From assembly GCA_024698845.1 (NCBI GenBank), contig JAILQR010000119.1:1-14249 (forward strand): DNA of 14,249 bases, written 5' to 3'. The number at the start of each line of letters is the position of its first letter. The stretch's first letter is position 1. Below, piece after piece: positions 1 through 6,131 of this stretch. A model generated the notes under the pieces. It saw only the letters and a program-made list of their open reading frames with translations. It was not told the DNA's origin and did not search any database. This stretch comes from Bacilli bacterium. Lineage in GTDB: Bacteria > Bacillota_I > Bacilli_A > RF39 > UBA660. The translations under genes were made by a program, and so were the position numbers.

Positions 1-85
1 ATTGTACCAGCCACATTATCACGTCCCCAACTGTATTTATTCTATCATATTTCACTAAAATTTCATATAAAATACACAATAATTA

Positions 86-94
86 TGGTATAAT
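86..94 (+). promoter_or_regulatory. Extended -10 promoter of the AbiF-like gene
   Basis: TGG followed by TATAAT (hexamer 89-94) is a perfect extended -10. No good -35 is visible at the usual distance. Transcription would start near 101, only a few bases before the Shine-Dalgarno AGGTGA (103-108), so the leader is about 12 bases long. Confidence 0.7.
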
Positions 95-112
95 GTTAAC
101 GTAGGTGAGAGT

Positions 113-1039
113 ATGAACAAGGATTTTAAAAACTTAGAAGAACAGATTACAATTCTTGAATATAAAGGCATGACTGTCCATGATAAAGAGTATGCTAAAG
201 AAGTATTATTACGTGAAAATTATTTCTTTTTAAATGGATATAGGCATTTATTTTTAAAATCCCCAAATTCTAATTCATTTATTGAGGGCACTAACTTTTC
301 AGAAATGTATGCCTTATTTTGCTTTGATAGAAATTTAAGAAATATATTATTTAAAAATATATTGATAGTTGAAAATAACGTGAAGAGTATCTTTTCATAT
401 GTTATTTCAAAAAATCATGGCTATAAGGAAACAACATATTTAAATGTTTCTATGTTTACTAAAGATCCTAAAAAAATAAAACAAATTAATGATTTAATAA
501 AAAAGATGAAAAGGCAAATTAGAGTTAACGGTAAACAACATAATGCAACTAAGCACTATATGGAAAATTATGGTTATTTACCTTTATGGGTTGTTGTAAA
601 AGTCTTATCATTTGGTATTGTTAGTGAGTTATACACAATCATGAAATCTGAAGATCAAAATGAGATATCAACATATTTTAATGTATCTGTTGATGAACTT
701 TCAACATTCTTACCAGTTTTAAGTAATTACAGAAACTTATGTGCTCATGAAGATATTTGTTATGAACATAAAAGTCATACTTATATAAGTCCTACAAGAT
801 ATCATCATATACTTAATATTCCTAAAATAGATAATGAGTATATTTATGGACTTAATGATATGTTTGCACTTATTATCATATTAAAAGAACTATTAAGAAG
901 TGAAGATTTTAATTTATTAATTCATGAGCTATCATATGAACTTGATGTACTTGAAGGTAAATTAAAAACTATAAGTATTTCTAAAGTACTAGATAGAATG
1001 GGATTCCCTCCAAATTATCTTGAAATTGTACGTCTATAA
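113..1039 (+). CDS. Abi_2 (AbiF/AbiD-like) HEPN-family abortive infection protein
   Basis: 308 residues, close to the usual length of the Abi_2 family. Family landmarks occur in order: an N-terminal helix with NYFFLNGYRHLF (about 36-47), the FDRNLRNILF...ENNVKS helix (71-92), LPLWVVVKVLSFG (156-168), and the C-terminal HEPN motif RNLCAH (R207, H212; the Rx4H signature of HEPN ribonucleases) followed by E213. In the family these proteins act in phage abortive infection, probably as RNases; RNA cleavage here is inferred from the intact Rx4H. The start is ATG 113 with AGGTGA at 103-108 and a 4-base spacer. There is no clear terminator before the next gene, which has its own promoter. No partner gene is visible downstream. 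Members of this family have been reported next to a structured RNA; the region upstream is cut by the window edge. Confidence 0.85.
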   Translation: MNKDFKNLEEQITILEYKGMTVHDKEYAKEVLLRENYFFLNGYRHLFLKSPNSNSFIEGTNFSEMYALFCFDRNLRNILFKNILIVENNVKSIFSYVISKNHGYKETTYLNVSMFTKDPKKIKQINDLIKKMKRQIRVNGKQHNATKHYMENYGYLPLWVVVKVLSFGIVSELYTIMKSEDQNEISTYFNVSVDELSTFLPVLSNYRNLCAHEDICYEHKSHTYISPTRYHHILNIPKIDNEYIYGLNDMFALIIILKELLRSEDFNLLIHELSYELDVLEGKLKTISISKVLDRMGFPPNYLEIVRL

Positions 1040-1052
1040 CACGTTTAGTTTA

Positions 1053-1081
1053 TTGAATATAGATTTTACATATGTTATATT
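1053..1081 (+). promoter_or_regulatory. Sigma-A-like promoter of the 149-residue membrane protein
   Basis: TTGAAT (1053-1058), a 17-base spacer and TATATT (1076-1081), with TGT directly before the -10. A good -35 combined with an extended -10. The expected start is about 1088, next to the Shine-Dalgarno AGGAG (1090-1094). Confidence 0.72.
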
Positions 1082-1103
1082 TAAAAAGTAGGAGATTTAA
1101 ATT

Positions 1104-1553
1104 ATGGAAGATAAAAAGAAATTAACTATAGCTTTAGTTGCTGGATTAATTGTTATAGCAACTGCGTTATTAATTATATTTGGAATTAAGGGTAGTGAAG
1201 AAGCTGAAAGTAAAAACCCTAAAACTAATTACACACTAGTATTTAATGAAACTAATGAAGGTAAAAAGATTCAATCTTTATCATTTGTATATAAAAAGAG
1301 TAAACTTGAAGATATTATGTTAACTTTATATTATGATAATGCAGAAGTCGCTGAAGAATTAGTTGAATTATATAAAGAAGAAAATGAATTTAAAGATGTT
1401 ACTCAAAACAAAGAAAAAGTAATTCTTCATTATAGTGATAATGAACTTAATAAATATAAAAGATATACTAAAGAAGAATTAATTGAAATGTTAGAAGGTC
1501 AAGGTTATGTTTACCAAGACAAAACACAAAGTAAAAAAAGTGCTGCTAAATAA
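1104..1553 (+). CDS. Membrane-anchored hypothetical protein, exported C-terminal domain
   Basis: 149 residues, family not recognised. A short charged N-terminus (MEDKKK) is followed by one hydrophobic helix at about 7-28 and then a hydrophilic domain. The topology is therefore probably a signal anchor with residues 30-149 outside the cell. There is no lipobox cysteine. The outer part looks like a small alpha/beta domain (beta-type LSFVYKK, LTLYYD and VILHYSD, helices around VAEELVELYK and KEELIEMLEG). This loosely resembles small DUF1307/YehR-type lipoproteins, but I would not assign it. The C-terminus is Lys/Ser/Ala-rich, and its last codons (SAAK) form the 5' arm of the terminator. The start has AGGAG at 1090-1094 with a 9-base spacer. 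It is a single-gene unit with its own promoter and terminator. Confidence 0.8.
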   Translation: MEDKKKLTIALVAGLIVIATALLIIFGIKGSEEAESKNPKTNYTLVFNETNEGKKIQSLSFVYKKSKLEDIMLTLYYDNAEVAEELVELYKEENEFKDVTQNKEKVILHYSDNELNKYKRYTKEELIEMLEGQGYVYQDKTQSKKSAAK

Positions 1554-1567
1554 TAGCAGCTTTTTTT
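1542..1567 (+). terminator. Rho-independent terminator containing the stop codon
   Basis: Stem GCTGCTA (1542-1548) and TAGCAGC (1554-1560), loop of 5, then seven T (1561-1567). The stop codon TAA (1551-1553) lies in the loop, so the hairpin begins inside the coding sequence. Confidence 0.88.
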
Positions 1568-1598
1568 GTGTATACATATAATATGTTAGGTGATTAAT

Positions 1599-2678
1599 GT
1601 GCAAGATAGAGTTAATAAACTTGTTATATTAGATGCAGGTCATGGTGGAACCGATCCGGGTACTGTTAATGGTGATATAAAAGAAAAAGATTATAATCTA
1701 AAAATTAGCAAGTATATTTCTGATAGATTGAACACTCTAGGAATTAGTAATAAGCTGGTTAGAAGTACTGATGAAACTTTATCTCCAACTGATAGAATTA
1801 ATAGGATTAAAAGTTTATATTCACCAGGTGAAGATGTTCTTATAATATCTAACCATTTAAATTCAGGTGGAGGAGATGGAGCAGAAGTAATATATGCTTT
1901 AAGAAACAATGATAATTTTTCTAAAGTAATTGTTGATAACATGCTTAAAGTTGGTCAAAATGTTAGAAAATATTATCAAAGAAGGTTACCTAGTAATCCC
2001 AACAAAGATTATTACTTTATTATAAGAGATACTGACCCTAAGGAAACTATATTAATGGAATATGCTTTTGTAGATAGCCCAGGAGATGATATAAATCAAA
2101 TAAAAAATGGTTATGAACTTCTCGCTGAAGCGATGGTTAAATCTATTGCAGAATATTTAAATGTTCCATATACACCTATTCAAACTAATTCAAATATATA
2201 TGTTGTAAAAAAAGGCGATACTTTATATTCTATTGCAAGAAAATTCAATATAAGTGTTGATAAGTTGAAGGATATTAACAATTTAAAATCTAATTTGATA
2301 TCTATAGGTCAAAATTTAATTATTAGTGATGATAATACTTCTAATGTTATTCCTTTATCTAATGATGTTGTGTATACCGTAAAAAAAGGAGATACATTAT
2401 GGAGCATCGCTAAACAATATAATACAACTGTTGATAAGATAAAATCTTTAAATAACTTATCTAGTAACACTTTGCAAATAAATCAGAAATTAATTGTTGG
2501 AACTGATGCATCTTCATCTAGTGAAAGTAATGTAATTACGTATACAGTAGTTAAAGGCGATACTTTATATTCGATATCTAGAAGATTTAATACTACAGTA
2601 ACAGATATTATTAAATTAAATGACTTAAAAACAACAACCTTATCTATAGGTCAAAAGTTACTTATAGAGAAAAAATAA
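1599..2678 (+). CDS. N-acetylmuramoyl-L-alanine amidase (Amidase_3) with three LysM domains
   Basis: 359 residues from a GTG start. Amidase_3 cleaves the bond between MurNAc and the stem peptide using zinc. Visible residues are H15 in LDAGHGGTDPG, E29 in IKEKDY, H86 in SNHLNS and catalytic E154 in ILMEYAF. Three LysM peptidoglycan-binding domains follow at about 201-242, 259-300 and 315-356, each with KGDTLYSI or KGDTLWSI. The frame extends upstream to a GTG at 1590, but the Shine-Dalgarno AGGTGA (1588-1593) overlaps that codon and sits 5 bases before GTG 1599, so 1599 is chosen. There is no signal peptide: catalytic residues begin at about position 8. This is unusual for a housekeeping amidase and recalls endolysins or mother-cell lysis amidases such as CwlC, which lack signals. 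A TATAAT at 1577-1582 may be its promoter. It converges on the SleB-like gene with a shared terminator. Confidence 0.9.
   Translation: MQDRVNKLVILDAGHGGTDPGTVNGDIKEKDYNLKISKYISDRLNTLGISNKLVRSTDETLSPTDRINRIKSLYSPGEDVLIISNHLNSGGGDGAEVIYALRNNDNFSKVIVDNMLKVGQNVRKYYQRRLPSNPNKDYYFIIRDTDPKETILMEYAFVDSPGDDINQIKNGYELLAEAMVKSIAEYLNVPYTPIQTNSNIYVVKKGDTLYSIARKFNISVDKLKDINNLKSNLISIGQNLIISDDNTSNVIPLSNDVVYTVKKGDTLWSIAKQYNTTVDKIKSLNNLSSNTLQINQKLIVGTDASSSSESNVITYTVVKGDTLYSISRRFNTTVTDIIKLNDLKTTTLSIGQKLLIEKK
2199..2666 (+). repeat. Three tandem LysM domain repeats within the amidase gene
   Basis: Segments at about 2199-2324, 2373-2498 and 2541-2666 encode three about 42-residue LysM units. They share the pattern Y-V/T-V-x-K-G-D-T-L-x-S-I and end in Q-x-L-I/L-I/V. 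They are joined by Ser/Asn/Thr-rich linkers. The protein repeats are diverged at DNA level, so they are not a recent duplication. Confidence 0.85.
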
Positions 2679-2704
2679 TCACTTCCAATGAAGTGATTAT
2701 TTTA
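2671..2704. terminator. Bidirectional terminator between convergent hydrolase genes
   Basis: A 12-bp stem AATAATCACTTC (2674-2685) and GAAGTGATTATT (2690-2701) with loop CAAT. It has A-tracts on the left and T on the right, so it can work for both strands. It contains the amidase stop (2676-2678) and abuts the stop of the minus-strand gene (2702-2704). Confidence 0.85.
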
Positions 2705-3124
2705 ATATAGTGAAGTACAAATTCCTTGATCAGGTTTATAGAAACAATGGTTTTTATATCTTCCTGCAATCTTTTGATCATACCATACAGATTTACATGA
2801 TGCTCCCTTACTTGGTGCATAGAACCATAAAGCATTAGTTGCTGGATAGTAATATTCTCCCTGTAAAACTCTTCTAGCTAATTGTTTCTCATACTCTGTA
2901 GCTGCAGCTTGATAGAGTGAAGAATTAACTCCAACAAATTGATTTTTCTGATAAATAGCATCATATATACTTCTTATATTTTTAAATGTATAACAATTAG
3001 CAAGAACTCTATTAACAACAACATTACCAACCATAAGCATACCAAGGTCACCTTCATTTTGGGCTTCGGCTCTCATAATTCTAGCTAACATATCAACATC
3101 GTTTTCTGTGTAACTTATTAACAT
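2702..3124 (-). CDS. SleB/CwlJ-type cell wall hydrolase (Hydrolase_2), catalytic domain only
   Basis: 140 residues. The family (PF07486) includes spore cortex-lytic SleB and CwlJ and general cell-wall hydrolases, which act on glycan strands. Evidence is the motif RIMRAEAQNEGDLGMLMVG (residues 15-33; E20 is the expected catalytic Glu) followed by NVVVNRV, then NQFVGV (61-66) and the late NALWFYAPS block, in the order seen in SleB. There is no signal peptide and no peptidoglycan-binding domain, so it resembles CwlJ (about 140 residues, signal-less) more than full SleB. A GTG at 3133 is in frame, but the Shine-Dalgarno AGGTGA (3130-3135 on the minus strand) contains it and is spaced 5 bases from ATG 3124, the chosen start. 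A TATAAT on the minus strand (3141-3146) may be its -10. A role in sporulation or germination is possible but not shown by the window. Confidence 0.82.
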   Translation of the reverse strand: MLISYTENDVDMLARIMRAEAQNEGDLGMLMVGNVVVNRVLANCYTFKNIRSIYDAIYQKNQFVGVNSSLYQAAATEYEKQLARRVLQGEYYYPATNALWFYAPSKGASCKSVWYDQKIAGRYKNHCFYKPDQGICTSLY

Positions 3125-3140
3125 TAATATCACCTTATAT

Positions 3141-3146
3141 ATTATA
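3141..3146 (-). promoter_or_regulatory. Possible -10 of the SleB-like gene
   Basis: TATAAT on the minus strand, 16 bases before the chosen start. No convincing sigma-A -35 is present, so either it is weak or a different sigma factor reads it. Confidence 0.4.
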
Positions 3147-3155
3147 TGAAATAAC

Positions 3156-3185
3156 TTGAAATCGTGATAAATGCTATGTTATAAT
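3156..3185 (+). promoter_or_regulatory. Promoter of tRNA-Trp
   Basis: TTGAAA (3156-3161), an 18-base spacer and TATAAT (3180-3185), with TGT immediately upstream of the -10. Transcription should start near 3192, about 22 bases before the mature tRNA. Confidence 0.8.
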
Positions 3186-3213
3186 TGATTTGCTTACGAA
3201 AAACCCTATTTAT

Positions 3214-3287
3214 AGGGGCGTGGTATAATGGTAGCATAGGAGTCTCCAAAACTTTTGATGGGAGTTCGATTCTCTCCGCCCCTGCCA
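3214..3287 (+). tRNA. tRNA-Trp (anticodon CCA)
   Basis: A full cloverleaf can be folded by hand. The acceptor stem is AGGGGCG (3214-3220) with CGCCCCT (3277-3283). The anticodon stem-loop is GGAGT-CTCCAAA-ACTTT, giving anticodon CCA. The T arm is GGGAG-TTCGATT-CTCTC. Discriminator G is followed by an encoded CCA end (3285-3287). It decodes UGG only; no UCA-anticodon copy for UGA is seen here. It is a single-tRNA unit with its own promoter and terminator. Confidence 0.95.
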
Positions 3288-3297
3288 GTAAGTTATT

Positions 3298-3330
3298 AAA
3301 ACACTAACAAAAAGTTAGTGTTTTATTTTT
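3298..3330 (+). terminator. Terminator of the tRNA-Trp transcript
   Basis: Stem AAAACACTAAC (3298-3308) and GTTAGTGTTTT (3314-3324), loop AAAAA, with T-rich tail 3321-3330. It lies 10 bases after the tRNA CCA end. Confidence 0.88.
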
Positions 3331-3341
3331 GCTTATATGTA

Positions 3342-3350
3342 TGTTATTAT
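3342..3350 (+). promoter_or_regulatory. Extended -10 promoter of the phosphoesterase gene
   Basis: TGT followed by TATTAT (3345-3350), just downstream of the tRNA terminator. The -35 region falls in the T-tract and is poor. Confidence 0.5.
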
Positions 3351-3374
3351 ATGTAATTAATTAAGGAGTTATAT

Positions 3375-4256
3375 ATGGCAAATATTAGAGAACAAATTTT
3401 AAATAAAATTTCTGAAAATAAAACAGTAAATGATATATGTAATGAATTAAATATTTCTCGAAAAATGTTACATTACCAATTAGAACTTATTAAAAATACA
3501 GGATACTGCTATACTAATACTTATTTTAATGATGGTAATATCCTTTTAAGACCAGGTTATGATGATACAAATAAACCAAGAATATTAACTGATGATTCTA
3601 GTATATTGAAAGTGTTAGCTCTTTCAGATGTTCATTTTGGTAGTATTTTATCTGAACCTAAATCTGTTGAATTAATGTTTGAGTATTGTAACAAAAAAGA
3701 CATTCATATAATTTTAATGTGTGGAGATGTAATAGATGGAAATTTTGGAGGTCCAAAATTAATCTCGGACTTCAATGAACAAATTGATTATTTTGTTGAT
3801 TATTATCCATATGATCCAAATATAGTGACTTTTGGTATAATGGGTGATCATGATACTCGTATTATAAAGAAGTATAAATATAATCCTGCATTTTTAATTA
3901 ATAAGCAACGTAGTGATGTTTTAATGTTTAATTCAAGTATTGGTGATATTTATATGAATAATTCATTAGTTAAGTTGTGCCATGACTATAAAAAAATAAG
4001 TGCTTTACCTAAGACAGAAAAGTTAATTTTATGCGGACATAATCATAAATATAGAGCAATAGTTAAACAAGATAATACCTTAATTGTAGTTGTTCCATCT
4101 TTATCAAGAATATCAAACGCTCTTCCATCTGCGCTTTCTATGAATATAGAATTTGATAATAAAGAATTTTGTTCTTGTAATATAACTCAATTGGGTATAA
4201 TAGATAATAAAGTATTTGAAATAAATAATATTGATTATTATGTTAGAAAAAAATAA
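3375..4256 (+). CDS. HTH-domain metallophosphoesterase (calcineurin-like fold)
   Basis: 293 residues. Residues 1-45 look like a winged-helix or sigma-70-region-4-type HTH (VNDICNELNISRKMLHYQL). A calcineurin-like phosphoesterase domain follows: D85 and H87 in LSDVHFG, D118 in CGDVID, GDHD at 157-160, H203 in CHDYK, and GHNH at 221-224. This is the full dinuclear metal signature, except that the usual GNH(D/E) has Asp (D158) in place of Asn. Substrate unknown: nucleotide, cyclic nucleotide or nucleic acid are all possible. An HTH fused to a phosphoesterase suggests DNA or RNA association, but this is inference. There is no signal or membrane segment, so it is cytosolic. ATG 3375 has AAGGAG at 3363-3368 with a 6-base spacer. 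It is monocistronic and converges on thyA with a shared terminator. Confidence 0.85.
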   Translation: MANIREQILNKISENKTVNDICNELNISRKMLHYQLELIKNTGYCYTNTYFNDGNILLRPGYDDTNKPRILTDDSSILKVLALSDVHFGSILSEPKSVELMFEYCNKKDIHIILMCGDVIDGNFGGPKLISDFNEQIDYFVDYYPYDPNIVTFGIMGDHDTRIIKKYKYNPAFLINKQRSDVLMFNSSIGDIYMNNSLVKLCHDYKKISALPKTEKLILCGHNHKYRAIVKQDNTLIVVVPSLSRISNALPSALSMNIEFDNKEFCSCNITQLGIIDNKVFEINNIDYYVRKK

Positions 4257-4281
4257 AACACTAGATTAACTAGTGTTTTTA
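4247..4281. terminator. Bidirectional terminator between phosphoesterase and thyA
   Basis: Stem AAAACACTAG (4255-4264) and CTAGTGTTTT (4270-4279), loop ATTAA. The T-tract is on the right and seven A (4247-4253) on the left serve the minus strand. It overlaps both stop codons (4254-4256 and 4279-4281). Confidence 0.85.
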
Positions 4282-5283
4282 TATTGCTACTTCAAAATCT
4301 AATTTCGGATTTATTTCTCGTATTCTCTGACGAGGAACTCCTTCAAGTTTAACATCTTCTTGTCTTATGTCATAGAAGTTCTTTTTTTCTTCATTTATTA
4401 CTATTCTAGGATCACATGTAACAGGATCTCTATTTAGCATTTCTATTGCTTGTTCTATATGTCTATCATATATTTGAATATTATCAAATTGCCATGTAAA
4501 TTGTCCGACTTCTACGCCTAGATGTCTTGCAACTAAGTGTTGAAATATTAAATATTGCATTTGATTTATGCAGCCAGCTACACAGAAATCTGATGATCTT
4601 TGTTTTAACGACATATCAAGGTAATCTTTGCCATCCCATTCATGTCTTATATTAAAAGTTGTTAAATAAGCACAAGGCTTTAGTCCGTGTGGAAGGTTGA
4701 ATTGTTCTTCTTGCCATAAAGAAATTATGTTTCTTCTTCCATCTGGATCTTTTTCTAGACTCTTAAGTAATTTATTCATTAAGTCATATCTTGAAACAGT
4801 ATCACCATATGTTGCTCCGATAGATCTGGTATCTCCAATTTCCCAGCTATCCCACCATGTAACGCCATATTCTTTAAGTTTTTCTAAATCAGTCGTTTGA
4901 TCTTGGTATATCCATAATAATTCACCTGTTGCTCCTTTTACTGCAATAGGTCTTAGTGTTATAAAAGGTGATTCCCCTTTAGATATATCATATGTAAGTG
5001 CAACAGGAGATGTTTGACCGTGGTTTAAACTAAGGGTATGTGCAGGTTCACCATCAACGTAGTGTGGTCGTGGATTATGATCTAAACATCCTCTTTGTAA
5101 TATATCATTTAAAAGTATTTTAGTATACATATCACCCTTAGTACCGATTCTATTACCATTTGAATCAAGTAAGTATGTACCGTCAGTTATAATATCTTTA
5201 TATGCGGTTGTTTTAAGTATTAAAGGTTTTTCTCCTAATTCAATTTTCTTTTTATTTAATCTTTCTAAATTAAATTCCATCAT
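4279..5283 (-). CDS. thyA: Thymidylate synthase ThyA, long and divergent
   Basis: 334 residues; the family enzyme methylates dUMP to dTMP using methylene-tetrahydrofolate. Family landmarks: ELLWIYQD (about 121-128), WWDSW and ATYGDT (143-162), DGRRNIISLW (181-190), the catalytic Cys C204 in LKPCAYLT, QRSSD (228-232), N240, IYDRH (271-275) and the C-terminal VAI. It is about 70 residues longer than the common 264-residue enzyme, with extra N-terminal sequence and an insert around 80-115. Unusual changes: the PCH triad is PCA, the GLPFN-type loop is AGCIN, and the His of HxY is Gln. The dUMP-selecting Asn is kept, which argues against dCMP hydroxymethylase. The frame opens at ATG 5289, but GGGAGG (5290-5295) touches that codon and sits 6 bases from ATG 5283, the chosen start. 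No folA is adjacent. Confidence 0.9.
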   Translation of the reverse strand: MMEFNLERLNKKKIELGEKPLILKTTAYKDIITDGTYLLDSNGNRIGTKGDMYTKILLNDILQRGCLDHNPRPHYVDGEPAHTLSLNHGQTSPVALTYDISKGESPFITLRPIAVKGATGELLWIYQDQTTDLEKLKEYGVTWWDSWEIGDTRSIGATYGDTVSRYDLMNKLLKSLEKDPDGRRNIISLWQEEQFNLPHGLKPCAYLTTFNIRHEWDGKDYLDMSLKQRSSDFCVAGCINQMQYLIFQHLVARHLGVEVGQFTWQFDNIQIYDRHIEQAIEMLNRDPVTCDPRIVINEEKKNFYDIRQEDVKLEGVPRQRIREINPKLDFEVAI

Positions 5284-5305
5284 TACCATCCTCCCTATAT
5301 TATAT

Positions 5306-5334
5306 ATTATAAATAATTAAAGTTTATCTATCAA
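5306..5334 (-). promoter_or_regulatory. Promoter of thyA
   Basis: On the minus strand, TTGATA (5334-5329), a 17-base spacer and TATAAT (5311-5306). A near-consensus sigma-A promoter about 20 bases upstream of the Shine-Dalgarno. Confidence 0.82.
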
Positions 5335-5350
5335 TTATGTATACATGATT
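5333..5350. promoter_or_regulatory. Palindrome at the thyA promoter, candidate operator
   Basis: Perfect 10-bp palindrome ATGTATACAT (5337-5346), flanked by AAT (5333-5335) and ATT (5348-5350), so 16 of 18 positions are symmetric. It overlaps the thyA -35 and lies between the divergent thyA and HD promoters. AT-rich DNA makes chance palindromes common, so function is uncertain. Confidence 0.4.
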
Positions 5351-5415
5351 ATTACAAAAAAATATATGTGTAAATTAAGGTATTAAATTTTGTTAAAAAA
5401 TATGGTAATATAGCG

Positions 5416-5421
5416 TATAAT
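5416..5421 (+). promoter_or_regulatory. -10 box of the HD-domain gene
   Basis: TATAAT at 5416-5421. The best -35 is a weak TTGTTA at 5390-5395 (20-base spacer). The Shine-Dalgarno AAAGGAG is at 5430-5436. Confidence 0.55.
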
Positions 5422-5445
5422 GTTTATTGAAAGGAGTAGTTTATC

Positions 5446-5976
5446 ATGTCTAAAAGTATAGATAAAATACTAAAAAAAGATAAATACATGGACTGTATTA
5501 GAGATTTAATAGACCACGAAAAAGTACAAGAAATGAACAACTATATCCAGCATGGTAATACTACTACGCTAGATCATTGTATAAGAGTTTCTTATACGAG
5601 TTATAAAATATCAAAATTATTTAAAATGGATTATAAATCAACAGCTAGGGCAGCACTTTTACATGACTTATATTTATATGATTGGCATAAAAATGATGAA
5701 AAGACTAGTTTCTTTAAGAAACATGGATTTACACATGCATCTAAAGCATTAGAAAATGCTAATAAATATTTTAAGTTAAATAGAAAAGAAAAAGATATTA
5801 TAAAAAAACATATGTGGCCACTTACACTTAGGTCTGTTCCAAGATATAAGGAATCATTTGTTGTTTCAATGGTTGATAAATACAAATCAACTGGTGAAAC
5901 ACTAGTACCATATACATCAAAAATAGCTAAAGCATGCATATTTTTCATAAATATATTTGTAAATTTAGTTAAATAA
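5446..5976 (+). CDS. HD-domain phosphohydrolase
   Basis: 176 residues. HD superfamily metal ligands are visible in order: H44 (LDHCIRV), H73-D74 (LLHDLYLYDW) and D144 (SMVDKYKS). Additional histidines at H97 (GFTHA) and H122 (KKHMWP) fit the H...HD...H...H...D pattern of dinuclear members. The superfamily hydrolyses phosphate esters, often of nucleotides; the substrate here is unknown. The C-terminus is hydrophobic (IFFINIFVNLV, 166-175) and could be an amphipathic or membrane-touching helix. ATG 5446 has AAAGGAG at 5430-5436 with a 9-base spacer. There is no terminator after it: the promoter of the next small gene overlaps its 3' end, so read-through to the terminator at 6130 is likely. Confidence 0.88.
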   Translation: MSKSIDKILKKDKYMDCIRDLIDHEKVQEMNNYIQHGNTTTLDHCIRVSYTSYKISKLFKMDYKSTARAALLHDLYLYDWHKNDEKTSFFKKHGFTHASKALENANKYFKLNRKEKDIIKKHMWPLTLRSVPRYKESFVVSMVDKYKSTGETLVPYTSKIAKACIFFINIFVNLVK

Positions 5977-5985
5977 TGCTATAAT
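5957..5985 (+). promoter_or_regulatory. Promoter of the 36-residue basic protein gene
   Basis: TTGTAA (5957-5962), a 17-base spacer and TATAAT (5980-5985), with TGC directly before the -10. One of the best promoters in the window. It overlaps the last codons and the stop of the HD gene. Start expected near 5992. Confidence 0.78.
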
Positions 5986-6020
5986 CTTTAAGCAAACGAA
6001 GTAATAAAGGAGTGTAACAA

Positions 6021-6131
6021 ATGAAAGTAATAAAGAAAAATTTACCAGAAGGCGTAAAAAAACAATTTGGAAAAGTTAAAGGCGTTAAAGTAAAATTTAT
6101 TCAAAAAGACGTTAAGAAAAAAACTAAATAA
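6021..6131 (+). CDS. Small 36-residue Lys-rich protein, function unknown
   Basis: The translation starts MKVIKKNLPEGVKKQ and ends with QKDVKKKTK. It has 14 Lys among 36 residues, two acidic residues (E10, D30), and no Cys, Trp or membrane segment. ATG 6021 has AAAGGAG (6006-6012) with an 8-base spacer. A strong own promoter (5957-5985) and own terminator (6130-6159, which takes in the stop codon) frame exactly this gene, which is the main argument that it is expressed. The high charge suggests binding to nucleic acid, ribosome or acidic lipid, but no family is recognised. The alternation of V/I with K in KVKGVKVKFI suggests a beta hairpin, as in small RNA-binding folds; this is inference. Alternatively the transcript could act as RNA. 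Confidence 0.75.
   Translation: MKVIKKNLPEGVKKQFGKVKGVKVKFIQKDVKKKTK

Noticed and set aside
1..50. Minus-strand tmRNA-like 5' end (GGGGACGT)
   Set aside because: Only the first eight bases resemble tmRNA; the following tmRNA-specific sequence does not match.
1..93. Plus frame 1 open from the edge to TAA 91-93, possible gene tail
   Set aside because: Thirty codons with unremarkable hydrophobic AT-rich content after the first ten and no family signal; open by chance is likely. The stop also overlaps the -10 of the next gene.
3214..3287. Use of genetic code 4 (UGA as Trp)
   Set aside because: The tRNA anticodon is CCA and all conserved proteins read through with TGG for Trp and no in-frame TGA.
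4279..5283. ThyA-like protein as a dCMP hydroxymethylase
   Set aside because: The base-selecting Asn (N240) is retained, whereas the dCMP enzyme has Asp there.
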